A DNA stretch of 30,383 nt from assembly GCA_038199755.1 (NCBI GenBank), contig JBBPYR010000096.1, forward strand, positions 1-30,383, in the 5' to 3' direction. This document shows positions 1-6,848 of the stretch, one piece after another (the stretch's first letter is position 1; each line of letters opens with the position of its first letter). The notes below the pieces were generated by a model that saw only the letters and a list, made by a program, of their open reading frames with translations, had not been told where the DNA came from and ran no database searches. A program made the position numbers and the translations under genes. Source of the stretch: JBBPYR01 sp038199755. Its GTDB lineage: Bacteria > Chloroflexota > Ktedonobacteria > Ktedonobacterales > Ktedonobacteraceae.

Positions 1-196
1 AAAGCAGCAGCGAAGCGCGCTGCAAGCCCATCCGTAGGGGCAGGCATTTATGACTCCTTACAGCATGCCTGAGTGCGATAGCACTAGCGCGACAGCGCGT
101 TGGCATGCTGAATAAGGATGTGACGCCCTCGTACCCGTTCATAGGCGATCAATCTGGCCCTAACAGCATTCCCAATAACCCTACGAAACCGTTTGC
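1..196. other. Intergenic / end of upstream gene, with branched inverted repeat
   Basis: No complete gene is visible. A reading frame ending in TAG at 35-37 could be the last 11 codons of an upstream gene, but too little is present to name it. Downstream lies a nested inverted repeat: an outer 9-bp arm pair (CAGCATGCC 61-69 with GGCATGCTG 102-110) encloses two small hairpins (AGTGC/GCACT at 72-85 and GCGC/GCGC at about 87-98). RNA from here could fold into a three-way junction. No U-tract follows, so it is not a classical terminator. Confidence 0.4.
61..110. repeat. Three-way-junction inverted repeat upstream of the hyp genes
   Basis: Outer arms of 9 bp (61-69 and 102-110) are perfect complements. 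Inside are two short stem-loops with GATA and GACA tetraloops. The element is self-complementary on both strands, so it could act as DNA cruciform or RNA structure. It lies about 100 bases before the first SIS gene of the operon and may separate it from an upstream gene, either as a processing site or as a weak terminator. Confidence 0.4.
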
Positions 197-211
197 ATGA
201 AGAGGCGCATT

Positions 212-826
212 ATGACAGCAGAGAGAGCACAATCCGATCTAAAAGCAATAGTTGACGCACGCTTCCACCAGAGCATGACCATCCCAGAGGTCTTCTTCAC
301 AGCGGAAGCGGCACGCATCGCCGAGGCTTGCTGGGCAATGGCGCGTCGCTTCCACCAGGGCGGACGCCTGCTCGCCTTTGGCAACGGAGCCTCGGCCACA
401 GATGCTCAACATGTCTCAGTCGAGTTTGTGCATCCCGTCATCGTTGGTAAGCGAGCACTACCAGCTCTCGCCCTCACCAACGACAGTGCTACCTTGAGCA
501 ATCACTCGAGCAGAGGAAACAGTACCATCCCCTTTGTGCGCCAAATCAGCGTGCTTGCTCGCCCCCAAGATATCGCAATGGGCTTCTCACTCGACGGAAA
601 CTGCACCGATGTCATCGCGGGCTTGGCCATAGCGCGCAAAATGGGCTTACTCACACTAGGACTAACAGGGGACGATGGTGGCTTACTCAAACAGAGTCAA
701 CTCGACTTCTGTTTCGTCGTTCAATCACACGACCCGCTGGTAATACAAGAAACGCACGAAACGCTCTATCACGTCTTATGGGAACTCGTGCATGTCTATC
801 TTGAGCATGAAGGACTACTTTCATGA
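212..826 (+). CDS. SIS-domain protein A of the hyp operon (GmhA-like)
   Basis: A 204-residue SIS (sugar isomerase) protein resembling sedoheptulose-7-phosphate isomerase GmhA. The start at 212 is preferred over the in-frame ATG at 197 because AGAGG (201-205) is correctly spaced from it. The glycine-rich loop FGNGAS lies at about 56-61. By comparison with E. coli GmhA as I remember it (His61, Glu65, Gln172, His180), all four metal-ligand positions are kept: His67, Glu71, Gln179, His187. The phosphate-binding loop, normally GISTSGNS, is degenerate here (GFSLDGNC, about 124-131). The gene overlaps the HypC-like gene by 4 bases (ATGA), so they are translationally coupled. Heptose synthesis is an unlikely role in this context. 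A part in hydrogenase maturation is inferred from gene order only; no reaction is known. Confidence 0.8.
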   Translation: MTAERAQSDLKAIVDARFHQSMTIPEVFFTAEAARIAEACWAMARRFHQGGRLLAFGNGASATDAQHVSVEFVHPVIVGKRALPALALTNDSATLSNHSSRGNSTIPFVRQISVLARPQDIAMGFSLDGNCTDVIAGLAIARKMGLLTLGLTGDDGGLLKQSQLDFCFVVQSHDPLVIQETHETLYHVLWELVHVYLEHEGLLS

Positions 827-1131
827 ATAACACACAAAAGCAATTTAAGGTTATAACGACAGAAGAGACACTAAACCCAATGCAGACGGGTGCTATTTGT
901 AAATTGGATGAGGAGGGACATTGCATTACCTGTTCAGATGAGGCACAGCCAGCCAGCGTACTGTCTGTTGATCTAGACGCAGGAGTAGCATTCGTAACCA
1001 TAAGTGATGCCACTGAAGAGATTGATATTACGCTGGTAGACGATGTCGCGCCAGGCAGCGTATTGCTGGTGCATGGGGGTGTAGCCATCGCCAATATTAG
1101 CAACGACACGGATGGGGCAAACCATGAGTGA
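823..1131 (+). CDS. hypC: HypC/HupF-family hydrogenase maturation chaperone, atypical
   Basis: A 102-residue protein whose second half has the HypC beta-barrel pattern, ending in VLLVHGGVAIANI, the equivalent of the LVHAGFAI signature. Canonical HypC begins Met-Cys, and after Met removal that Cys carries the Fe(CN)2CO precursor with HypD. Here the N terminus is extended by about 30 residues and lacks it. Instead there is an internal cluster: Cys26, Cys34 and Cys37 in HCITCSDEA. I recall this CxTCSDEA version from actinobacterial-type hyp clusters. The likely role is to shuttle iron between HypD and the hydrogenase large subunit. It overlaps both neighbours, by 4 bases upstream and 8 bases downstream, so the three genes are one coupled unit. 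Confidence 0.75.
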   Translation: MNNTQKQFKVITTEETLNPMQTGAICKLDEEGHCITCSDEAQPASVLSVDLDAGVAFVTISDATEEIDITLVDDVAPGSVLLVHGGVAIANISNDTDGANHE

Positions 1132-1804
1132 CAGTGAGGGCTCTGAGTATGATCGCCTTTTCTATCCCTTTCTCTTTGAGGGCGGCAAGTCCAGCATAGA
1201 AGACGTGCTGGCACAGGTGCAGCACTCGACGATGGAAAAGTGTCGTGAAGTCATAGAACTCCGTCGCATGACGCTGGAACATTCCGGCGACCGCATTATC
1301 GCAGCGGCACGAGCCATGGCACACGCCTTCGCAAACGGAGCGACATTACTAGCCTTTGGCAACGGAGGTAGCACCACCGATGCCCAGGATCTGGTAGCCG
1401 AACTGCTCACGCCGCCGTTCGCACATTGGGCACCCTTGCCAGCGATTGCCCTGACCAATGATATCGCGGTCGTCACAGCCGTAGCCAACGATGTTGGCTT
1501 CGACAACATCTACACGCGCCAAGTCATCGCCTTCGGGCAGCGTGGCGATATCGCGCTAGGTATCTCGACCAGCGGCAACTCAATCAACGTCTTGCAAGCC
1601 CTTGAGCAAGCCAAGAAGCAAGGGCTACTCACAGTAGGTTTCACAGGATACGACGGTGGCAATATGATACGCTCTAAAGCCCTTGATTTCTGTATCAACG
1701 CACCCAGCGATCACATCCCACGCATCCAAGAGGCACAGGCAACCGCCTACCACGCACTGCTTGAAGTTATCTATACATTGATAGGGCACGAACGGACGCA
1801 ATAA
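1124..1804 (+). CDS. SIS-domain protein B of the hyp operon (GmhA-like)
   Basis: A 226-residue GmhA-like SIS protein. The start at 1124 (MSDSEG) is favoured, with GGGG at 1114-1117 as a weak ribosome site. An in-frame ATG at 1112 is the alternative. Relative to SIS protein A it has about 20 extra N-terminal residues. The sugar-phosphate loops are canonical: FGNGGS (about 78-83) and GISTSGNS (146-153). Of the GmhA metal-ligand positions, Glu93, Gln202 and His210 are kept but the first His is Asp89. This mirrors SIS protein A, which keeps the ligands but has lost the phosphate loop. The stop sits directly before the hypD ribosome site. Function in maturation is inferred from operon position; true heptose isomerase activity is doubtful. 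Confidence 0.8.
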   Translation: MSDSEGSEYDRLFYPFLFEGGKSSIEDVLAQVQHSTMEKCREVIELRRMTLEHSGDRIIAAARAMAHAFANGATLLAFGNGGSTTDAQDLVAELLTPPFAHWAPLPAIALTNDIAVVTAVANDVGFDNIYTRQVIAFGQRGDIALGISTSGNSINVLQALEQAKKQGLLTVGFTGYDGGNMIRSKALDFCINAPSDHIPRIQEAQATAYHALLEVIYTLIGHERTQ

Positions 1805-1816
1805 AGGAGAACTCAC

Positions 1817-2980
1817 ATGAACATGAAATATGTTGACGAGTACCGCGATCCCGAACTGGCAAAACGTATCTCAAGCGAAATCGCAAAGCTCAGCACTGAA
1901 CAATCTCATCCACTCAAGCTGATGGAGGTTTGTGGCGGTCACACACATACCATTTATAAGCACGGCATCGAAGATGTGCTCCCACCATCCATCGACCTTG
2001 TTCATGGGCCGGGTTGCCCTGTTTGCGTCCTGCCCATGGGCCGTATCGACGACGCAATCGCAATAGCCCGTATGGACAACGTGATCTTCACCACCTTTGG
2101 TGATATGATGCGTGTGCCCGGCTCCAGCGGCAGCCTACTCGACGCCAAGGCCGACGGTGCTGATGTGCGCTTCGTCTACTCGCCGCTCGACGCCTACAAA
2201 CTGGCAAAGCAGAATCCCGACCGTCAGGTCGTCTTCTTCGCCATCGGCTTCGAAACCACCGCCCCCTCAACAGCCGTAACCCTGCTGCGCGCCAAGGCTG
2301 AAGGTATCAAAAACTTCTCCGTCTTCTGCAACCATGTCACCATCATTCCCGCCATCAAAGCCATCCTCGACTCGCCCGATCTGCGCCTGGATGGGTTCAT
2401 CGGCCCCGGCCATGTCAGCATGGTCATCGGCATGCGACCATACAACTTCATCGCCCGCGACCACGCCAAACCCGTTGTCATTGCGGGCTTTGAGCCGCTC
2501 GACATTATCCAATCCGTCTACATGATCGTCAAGCAAATCAGCGAGGGTCGCGCAGAGATCGAGAATCAGTACGCCCGCGTTGTACGGCCAGAGGGCAACA
2601 CCAAAGCTCTACAAGCGATGGCCCAAACAATGGAGTTACGCCCCTTCTTCGAGTGGCGCGGCCTCGGTTTCATCACCCATAGCGCCTTAAAGCTGCGGCC
2701 AGAATATGCCGATTGGGACGCCGAACTGCGCTATGAAGTGCCGGGTCTACGGGTCGCCGACCCCAAAGCCTGCCAATGTGGTGAAGTCCTCAAAGGCGTC
2801 ATCAAACCCTGGGAATGCAAAGTCTTCGGCACAGCTTGCACCCCTGAAACGCCCATCGGCACCTGCATGGTCTCTCCCGAAGGAGCCTGCGCCGCCTACT
2901 ACAACTACGGGCGTTTCTCCATGGCATCCGAACGTTCGCGCCTAAACATTCTGCCTATGGCAAACGCGCAAACACAATAG
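1817..2980 (+). CDS. hypD: [NiFe]-hydrogenase maturation protein HypD
   Basis: A 387-residue HypD, the usual family length. It forms a complex with HypC and assembles the Fe(CN)2CO group of the [NiFe] active site. Visible signatures are MEVCGGHTH (about 36-44), GPGCPVCV (about 63-70) with the two conserved cysteines, and a C-terminal [4Fe-4S] region with CQCGEVLKG, ECKVFG and GTCMVSPEGAC. All expected cysteines appear to be present, so the enzyme should be functional. AAAGGAGA at 1803-1810 provides a strong ribosome site. It follows SIS protein B by 12 bases, in the same operon. Confidence 0.97.
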   Translation: MNMKYVDEYRDPELAKRISSEIAKLSTEQSHPLKLMEVCGGHTHTIYKHGIEDVLPPSIDLVHGPGCPVCVLPMGRIDDAIAIARMDNVIFTTFGDMMRVPGSSGSLLDAKADGADVRFVYSPLDAYKLAKQNPDRQVVFFAIGFETTAPSTAVTLLRAKAEGIKNFSVFCNHVTIIPAIKAILDSPDLRLDGFIGPGHVSMVIGMRPYNFIARDHAKPVVIAGFEPLDIIQSVYMIVKQISEGRAEIENQYARVVRPEGNTKALQAMAQTMELRPFFEWRGLGFITHSALKLRPEYADWDAELRYEVPGLRVADPKACQCGEVLKGVIKPWECKVFGTACTPETPIGTCMVSPEGACAAYYNYGRFSMASERSRLNILPMANAQTQ

Positions 2981-3008
2981 CATCATCCTGTATGAGCTAG
3001 TATGCTGA

Positions 3009-3052
3009 CTCACCTTGCTAGCAACGCACGAGCGAACCACTAGCAAGGTGAG
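3009..3052 (+). other. Stem-loop between hypD and hypE
   Basis: CTCACCTTGCTAG (3009-3021) pairs perfectly with CTAGCAAGGTGAG (3040-3052), a 13-bp stem with an 18-base loop in the 116-base hypD-hypE gap. No T-run follows. It could stabilise the upstream mRNA, act as a processing site or attenuate transcription into hypE. The rest of the operon is tightly packed, so this gap stands out. Confidence 0.55.
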
Positions 3053-3096
3053 CCAAGCTACCAACCCATCCAAACAGACAGCAACAGGAGGTTCCG

Positions 3097-4218
3097 ATGG
3101 ATACACCGTCCCCCACCAACGCTCAAAATTCGCAGCGCAAGGATGATGTGCTCAAAAAAATCGAGCGCACAAGGCAGGCGCGCCGCCATAAATTCTATTT
3201 ACGCGATGAGAAGATCACACTCAGCCACGGCAGCGGCGGCAAATCCACCCACAACTTGATTGAAGGCGTCTTCGCCCCCGCCTTCTCCAACCCCTTGCTT
3301 GACGCCATGGACGATGCCGCCACCTTCACACTCGAAGGCACCTGTCCGCGTCTCGCCTTCACCACTGACACCTACGTCGTCAGTCCGTTGTTCTTCCCCG
3401 GTGGTGACATCGGCAAACTCGCAGTCCACGGCACCGTCAACGACCTCTCCATGGCGGGAGCCACTCCCCTCTACCTCTCAGCTGGCTTCATCCTTGAGGA
3501 GGGCTTTCCCATCGCCGATCTGCGCCGCATCGTCGCATCAATGGCAGCCGCAGCCGCGGAAGCCGGGGTTGCTATCGTGACTGGCGATACAAAAGTGGTG
3601 CAGCGCGGCAAGGCCGACGGTCTCTTTATCAACACCGCTGGCGTCGGCCTTGTCCGCACTTCCTGGCCAATTGGACAAGCACAACTCCACCCTGGCGACC
3701 GCGTCTTGCTCAGCGGACCCGTTGGCGATCACGGCATCGCCATCATGTTAGCCCGTGAAGCCCTCGAAATCGAAAACGATGTCCAGAGCGATACCGCGCC
3801 CCTCAATACAATGGTAGCCGCCCTGCTCGCGGCAGCCGGAGACGGTGTGCATTGTCTCAAAGACCCCACACGCGGCGGTGTCGCCACCTCCTTGAACGAA
3901 ATGGCTATCGGCTCCGAGGTCTCCATCGGCCTCGACGAGCACGCCATCCCCGTCCACCCCGAAGTGCGCGGTGCCTGCGAAATCCTCGGCCTCGACCCGC
4001 TCACCATCGCCAACGAAGGCAAACTACTCGCCATCGTCTCACCCGACAAGGCCGAGGCCGCCCTGGCCGCACTGCGCAACCACCCGCTAGGCCGTGAAGC
4101 CGCCATCATCGGCACCGTCCAGGCCGAGCCGCCCGGTATGGTCTTCCTGCGCACCGACATCGGCGGCATGCGCGTCCTCGACATGCTCGTCGGCGACCCC
4201 CTGCCACGCATCTGTTAA
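3097..4218 (+). CDS. hypE: [NiFe]-hydrogenase maturation protein HypE (carbamoyl dehydratase)
   Basis: A 373-residue HypE of the AIR-synthase-like ATPase fold. It dehydrates the thiocarbamoyl group placed on its C-terminal Cys by HypF, giving the cyanide ligand. Evidence: LSHGSGGKST at about 42-51, FFPGGDIGKLAVHGTVND, VTGDTKVVQRG, KDPTRGGVATSLNE, ANEGKL and the diagnostic C terminus PRIC ending in Cys373. About 38 residues precede the conserved start of the domain, against about five in E. coli HypE. This extension is charged and looks unstructured. AGGAGG at 3086-3091 supports the start. It is the last gene of the operon and ends before a strong stem-loop. Confidence 0.97.
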   Translation: MDTPSPTNAQNSQRKDDVLKKIERTRQARRHKFYLRDEKITLSHGSGGKSTHNLIEGVFAPAFSNPLLDAMDDAATFTLEGTCPRLAFTTDTYVVSPLFFPGGDIGKLAVHGTVNDLSMAGATPLYLSAGFILEEGFPIADLRRIVASMAAAAAEAGVAIVTGDTKVVQRGKADGLFINTAGVGLVRTSWPIGQAQLHPGDRVLLSGPVGDHGIAIMLAREALEIENDVQSDTAPLNTMVAALLAAAGDGVHCLKDPTRGGVATSLNEMAIGSEVSIGLDEHAIPVHPEVRGACEILGLDPLTIANEGKLLAIVSPDKAEAALAALRNHPLGREAAIIGTVQAEPPGMVFLRTDIGGMRVLDMLVGDPLPRIC

Positions 4219-4228
4219 GTTGGTAAGG

Positions 4229-4270
4229 GAAGCAAGGAAGCTCGCCTATGTGGGCGAGCTTCCTTGCTTC
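4229..4270. terminator. Bidirectional terminator between hypE and the glycosyltransferase gene
   Basis: An 18-bp perfect stem (4229-4246 with 4253-4270) with a 6-base loop, followed on the plus strand by pyrimidine-rich TTCCTT. It sits between the convergent ends of hypE (4218) and the minus-strand glycosyltransferase (4284), so it probably serves both. Confidence 0.8.
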
Positions 4271-4283
4271 TTCCTTGAAAACT

Positions 4284-5540
4284 CTATCCTCTGCTCTGTT
4301 CGATAACCATTACTGCCTGAGCGATACCATTCTCGGCACGAATACGTTCTCCCAGCGAGGCCGCTCTCTTCCTCATCTCTACATCCGACACCGTCTGCCG
4401 AATGGCTTCCGTCAGATTGTCAACGGTCAGCCGTCGGCGCGCAATAGGTTTGGGACCAACGCCCAAATCATATACACGCTGCCCCCAGAACGGTTGATCT
4501 GCAAAGAAAGGCGTGACAATCGATGGTATACCTGCCGCCAAACCTGCTGCCGTCGTCCCAACTCCTCCATGGTGTATCACCGCAGCCATACGAGGAAACA
4601 GCCAAGTATGGGGGATGGAATCCGTCATAAACACATGTTCCCCCAACTGCTCCCTCTTTAACCCACCCCAGCCCGCATAGAGCACACCGCGCTGGTCTGT
4701 TCGTGCTAAAGCTTGCAAGACTATATCAGCAGTCTCCTCCGGTTTACTACTGCCCATACTTCCAAAGCCGATATAGATAGGAGCTGGACCTGATTGGAGA
4801 AAATGCAGCAGGTCCGCTGGTGGTTCCCATCCTTGTGGTGGCTCTAGGAACCAGTAGCCGGTAACATGCTGAGAAGCATCCCAATCCCTTGGATGAGGCA
4901 GAACGTGCGAACTATAGCCGTAAAGCACCGCTTGCTTTTGCCGTCTCAGAGAGGAGAATGGCCCCCAAAAAGAGGCTGGTGGCAGGTGTAAGACCTCAGC
5001 ACGTGCTTTGTTATCGGCTGAACGGAACGATTGCCACATGATTTGCTGCGCCAAAAGATGCGATGGCTTGTTCATCCATTGAGTCAGAGGAGTTTGTGGT
5101 AGTGGCGTTAAAGCACTGGGGAACACACTAGTCGGCGTAAAGGGAACTACATGAGCGAGCAGCAAGGGAACGCCTAATTTTTCTGAGAGAGCTTGCCCGC
5201 TAAAGAGTCCACTGAGTCCACCAAGAATGAGATCGGAACCCTCACAGGCAACCAATCCTTTTTCGGCAGCATGAACCGCCTGCTTTTCGGAGGCACGTCT
5301 CATCTCGGATAAAATTTTGAGTGTTTTGCCTTGCTCCGAGAGCTCTTGCAAATCTCGTGCGACAGCCTGCGAACTGCCTCCCGTCGTAAAAAAGTCCAAT
5401 CCATTGTCCGTCACCAGCTCATGGAAATCATCGGAGGACAGAACACGTACCGTATGCCCTGCCTCCTTTAATCCAGTACCTAAGGCCACATATGGCTGGA
5501 CATCGCCGCGACTTCCTCCCGCAATAATCGTGATTTGCAT
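4284..5540 (-). CDS. Family-1 (UGT-like) glycosyltransferase
   Basis: A 418-residue glycosyltransferase of the GT1 MGT/sterol-glucosyltransferase type. It would move a sugar from a nucleotide donor to a lipid or natural product. The start at 5540 (MQITIIAGG) is chosen because it begins at the first beta strand of the N-terminal Rossmann fold, and AGAGGA lies just upstream of it on the minus strand; an in-frame start 21 codons earlier is unlikely. Motifs: GGSRGDVQPYVALG near the N terminus, IGFGSMGS in the middle, and the C-terminal donor signature HHGGVGTTAAGLAAGIPS followed by PFFADQPFWG, where Asp-Gln contacts the sugar. It follows the TetR gene by 49 bases, so the two are probably co-transcribed. 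The acceptor cannot be read from sequence; drug or antibiotic glycosylation is one option. Confidence 0.9.
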   Translation of the reverse strand: MQITIIAGGSRGDVQPYVALGTGLKEAGHTVRVLSSDDFHELVTDNGLDFFTTGGSSQAVARDLQELSEQGKTLKILSEMRRASEKQAVHAAEKGLVACEGSDLILGGLSGLFSGQALSEKLGVPLLLAHVVPFTPTSVFPSALTPLPQTPLTQWMNKPSHLLAQQIMWQSFRSADNKARAEVLHLPPASFWGPFSSLRRQKQAVLYGYSSHVLPHPRDWDASQHVTGYWFLEPPQGWEPPADLLHFLQSGPAPIYIGFGSMGSSKPEETADIVLQALARTDQRGVLYAGWGGLKREQLGEHVFMTDSIPHTWLFPRMAAVIHHGGVGTTAAGLAAGIPSIVTPFFADQPFWGQRVYDLGVGPKPIARRRLTVDNLTEAIRQTVSDVEMRKRAASLGERIRAENGIAQAVMVIEQSRG

Positions 5541-5589
5541 GTGATATATCCTCTTGCGTGGTGAATTTATAGTGATGACCGATAAGCTG

Positions 5590-6204
5590 TCATGCTTCAT
5601 CAAGTCCTTTTACAATGAAATCTGCGAGAAAATCTGGCAGTTTTTCCCATTGTGCGGCGAGAATACCGTCACCCATGGCGTACTGCAGCATGAGGCCAAG
5701 GATCATGCCCGAGATGGCGCGAATGGTCAATTGGATCCTTATCGGGCTGAGGCCCTGTTTCGCAGCCTGCTCTTGAAAAGCCTCCTCTGCAAGAGTCAAT
5801 GTAGGCTCCATGATTTGTTTGTAATAGAGTGCTCTCAGTTCTTCATTGACCATCATTTCCGAAACAACAATGCGAAACAAGGCAAAGTTATCTTTTTTCA
5901 GGCCCATCAATGGAAGCTGCACAATCTTGATGAATGTGCGAACGTCGCTTATATCGAGAGCAAGTGGAAGATTTTCCTGCATAATCGACGCTTTCATCCG
6001 CTCAAAAATGCCAAGTAATAAGGCGTTTTTGTTCTCAAAGTAGGTATAAATGCTGCCATGTGCGATGCCTGCCTCAGTTGCAATATCCTTGATCGTGGTA
6101 GGATGAAAGCCTTTCTCGGCGAACACCTTTGCCGCTGCATCAAGTATCTGGTTGCGGCGTGCAGCAATGAACTGTGCCTGAATGGGATCAGGTGAATGAG
6201 TCAT
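5590..6204 (-). CDS. TetR/AcrR-family transcriptional regulator
   Basis: A 204-residue TetR repressor. The start at 6204 (MTHSPD) has AGGGGA upstream on the minus strand. The N-terminal helix-turn-helix domain is clear: ILDAAAKVFAEKGFHPTTI, then DIATEAGIAHGSIYTYF and ENKNALL at about residues 20-65. The C-terminal ligand domain is all-helical and not assignable to a ligand. It lies upstream of the glycosyltransferase gene on the same strand, and a consensus promoter with an overlapping palindrome precedes it. Autoregulation, together with control of the glycosyltransferase, is therefore likely. The inducer is unknown. Confidence 0.92.
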   Translation of the reverse strand: MTHSPDPIQAQFIAARRNQILDAAAKVFAEKGFHPTTIKDIATEAGIAHGSIYTYFENKNALLLGIFERMKASIMQENLPLALDISDVRTFIKIVQLPLMGLKKDNFALFRIVVSEMMVNEELRALYYKQIMEPTLTLAEEAFQEQAAKQGLSPIRIQLTIRAISGMILGLMLQYAMGDGILAAQWEKLPDFLADFIVKGLDEA

Positions 6205-6237
6205 AAACTTCCCCTTTTGATTGACTGACCGTTCATA

Positions 6238-6255
6238 TGACTGACTAATCATTCA
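6238..6255. promoter_or_regulatory. Probable TetR operator
   Basis: TGACTGACTAATCATTCA (6238-6255) is an 18-base near-palindrome: 14 of 18 positions match its own reverse complement. The spacing and TGA..TCA ends are typical of TetR-family operators. It abuts the -10 box and covers the transcription start. A related half, TTGACTGACCGTTCA, lies at 6221-6235 and may be a second, weaker site. Binding is inferred. Confidence 0.65.
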
Positions 6256-6283
6256 TTATAATAATTGAGGTATCTCATGTCAA
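6255..6283 (-). promoter_or_regulatory. Consensus sigma-70 promoter of the TetR-glycosyltransferase operon
   Basis: On the minus strand, TTGACA (6283 to 6278) and TATAAT (6260 to 6255) are separated by exactly 17 bases, so both hexamers match the sigma-70 consensus in full. Such a strong promoter is usually held down by a repressor, which fits the operator-like palindrome that starts at its -10. Confidence 0.85.
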
Positions 6284-6339
6284 GAGCAATACTCTTTTGA
6301 GGTAGGTCCAGTGTCTCGCTCAAACCATATATATCTTTG

Positions 6340-6543
6340 TGGAGGTGTATGATTAGTATCCTTACCGAGAGTACCAGACCCAGAAAATACTAGAGCGATC
6401 TCAAAACTAAACTCATGAGCGAGGGCTATAGTGAGTTGTCCGAAAAAATCGGACAACTGAAAACGGCATCTTCTGATGAAAAGCGATACGTTACTGACGC
6501 TGCTAACACCACAACTCTTCTCCGTATTATTCAAAGTTTATGA
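6340..6543 (+). pseudogene. Decayed Bro-N (phage antirepressor/BRO family) fragment
   Basis: Plus-strand reading from about 6349 gives a recognisable piece of a Bro-N domain: ISILTESTRPRKY, an in-frame TAG at 6391-6393 where the family has Trp (YWSDLK), then SDLKTKLMSEGYSELSEKI, GQLKTASSDEKRYVTD and ANTTTLLRIIQSL before a TGA at 6541. Full proteins continue IIQSIPSPKAEPF and have more sequence upstream. Here the 5' part is frame-shifted or lost and the 3' part is missing. An ATG at 6415 could still give a 42-residue peptide, but there is no good ribosome site. Identification is from remembered family consensus, not a search. It points to past phage or mobile-element DNA. Confidence 0.6.
6434..6458. 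repeat. 10-bp hairpin inside the Bro-N remnant
   Basis: AGTTGTCCGA (6434-6443) pairs with TCGGACAACT (6449-6458) around a five-A loop. The bases also code for part of the Bro-N remnant (ELSEKIGQL), so the symmetry may be coincidental rather than a transposon end or terminator. Confidence 0.35.
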
Positions 6544-6581
6544 AAGATTTTTGCTAGATAGCTAACTAATAGTCTTTTGTA

Positions 6582-6587
6582 TATAAT
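6582..6587 (+). promoter_or_regulatory. Possible -10 element for the DUF4177-like gene
   Basis: A perfect TATAAT lies about 70 bases before the start of the small gene. No convincing -35 box is visible at 16-18 bases, so the call is weak. The stretch from 6205 to 6659 otherwise holds the TetR control region and the Bro-N remnant. Confidence 0.35.
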
Positions 6588-6659
6588 CAAAGAAGGCATC
6601 TCTAGTATAAATACCCAATTCAGAGAGATGAGTAATGATACTTTAAATAGGGAGGTGAC

Positions 6660-6848
6660 ATGAAACGCTGGGAATATTGTGTAGCTTACCACATATCTAC
6701 CTATGCTACGATCGAGTATTATCTACCAGGACAGAAGATTCACGGCAAAAACATAGAGACCGCTGTCAAAAGCCTCGGCCTTGAGGGATGGGAACTAGTA
6801 TCAGTATGGAATGGTGTATGGTATTTTAAAAGGGAACTGGTACAGTAA
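6660..6848 (+). CDS. Small DUF4177-like protein
   Basis: A 62-residue soluble protein preceded by an excellent ribosome site (GGGAGGTG at about 6650-6657). It has the pattern of the DUF4177 family: an N-terminal WEYCVAY strand, a conserved LGLEGWELVSV segment, and a C-terminal aromatic/KR ending (WYFKRE). These proteins are usually a single small alpha/beta fold of unknown function. It stands alone between the Bro-N remnant and the shortened pyrD. Base composition is AT-richer than the surrounding housekeeping genes. Confidence 0.7.
   Translation: MKRWEYCVAYHISTYATIEYYLPGQKIHGKNIETAVKSLGLEGWELVSVWNGVWYFKRELVQ

Noticed and set aside
1..37. Possible 3' end of an upstream CDS (11 codons and TAG)
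   Set aside because: Too short to recognise, and other frames are equally open for part of it; mentioned only as a possibility.
3729..4211. 160-codon minus-strand open frame inside hypE
   Set aside because: Shadow of hypE; composition is low-complexity Ser/Arg/Ala with no recognisable domain.
6280..6534. 84-codon minus-strand open frame
   Set aside because: Runs antisense to the Bro-N remnant and includes the tetR promoter region; no family resemblance and no good ribosome site.
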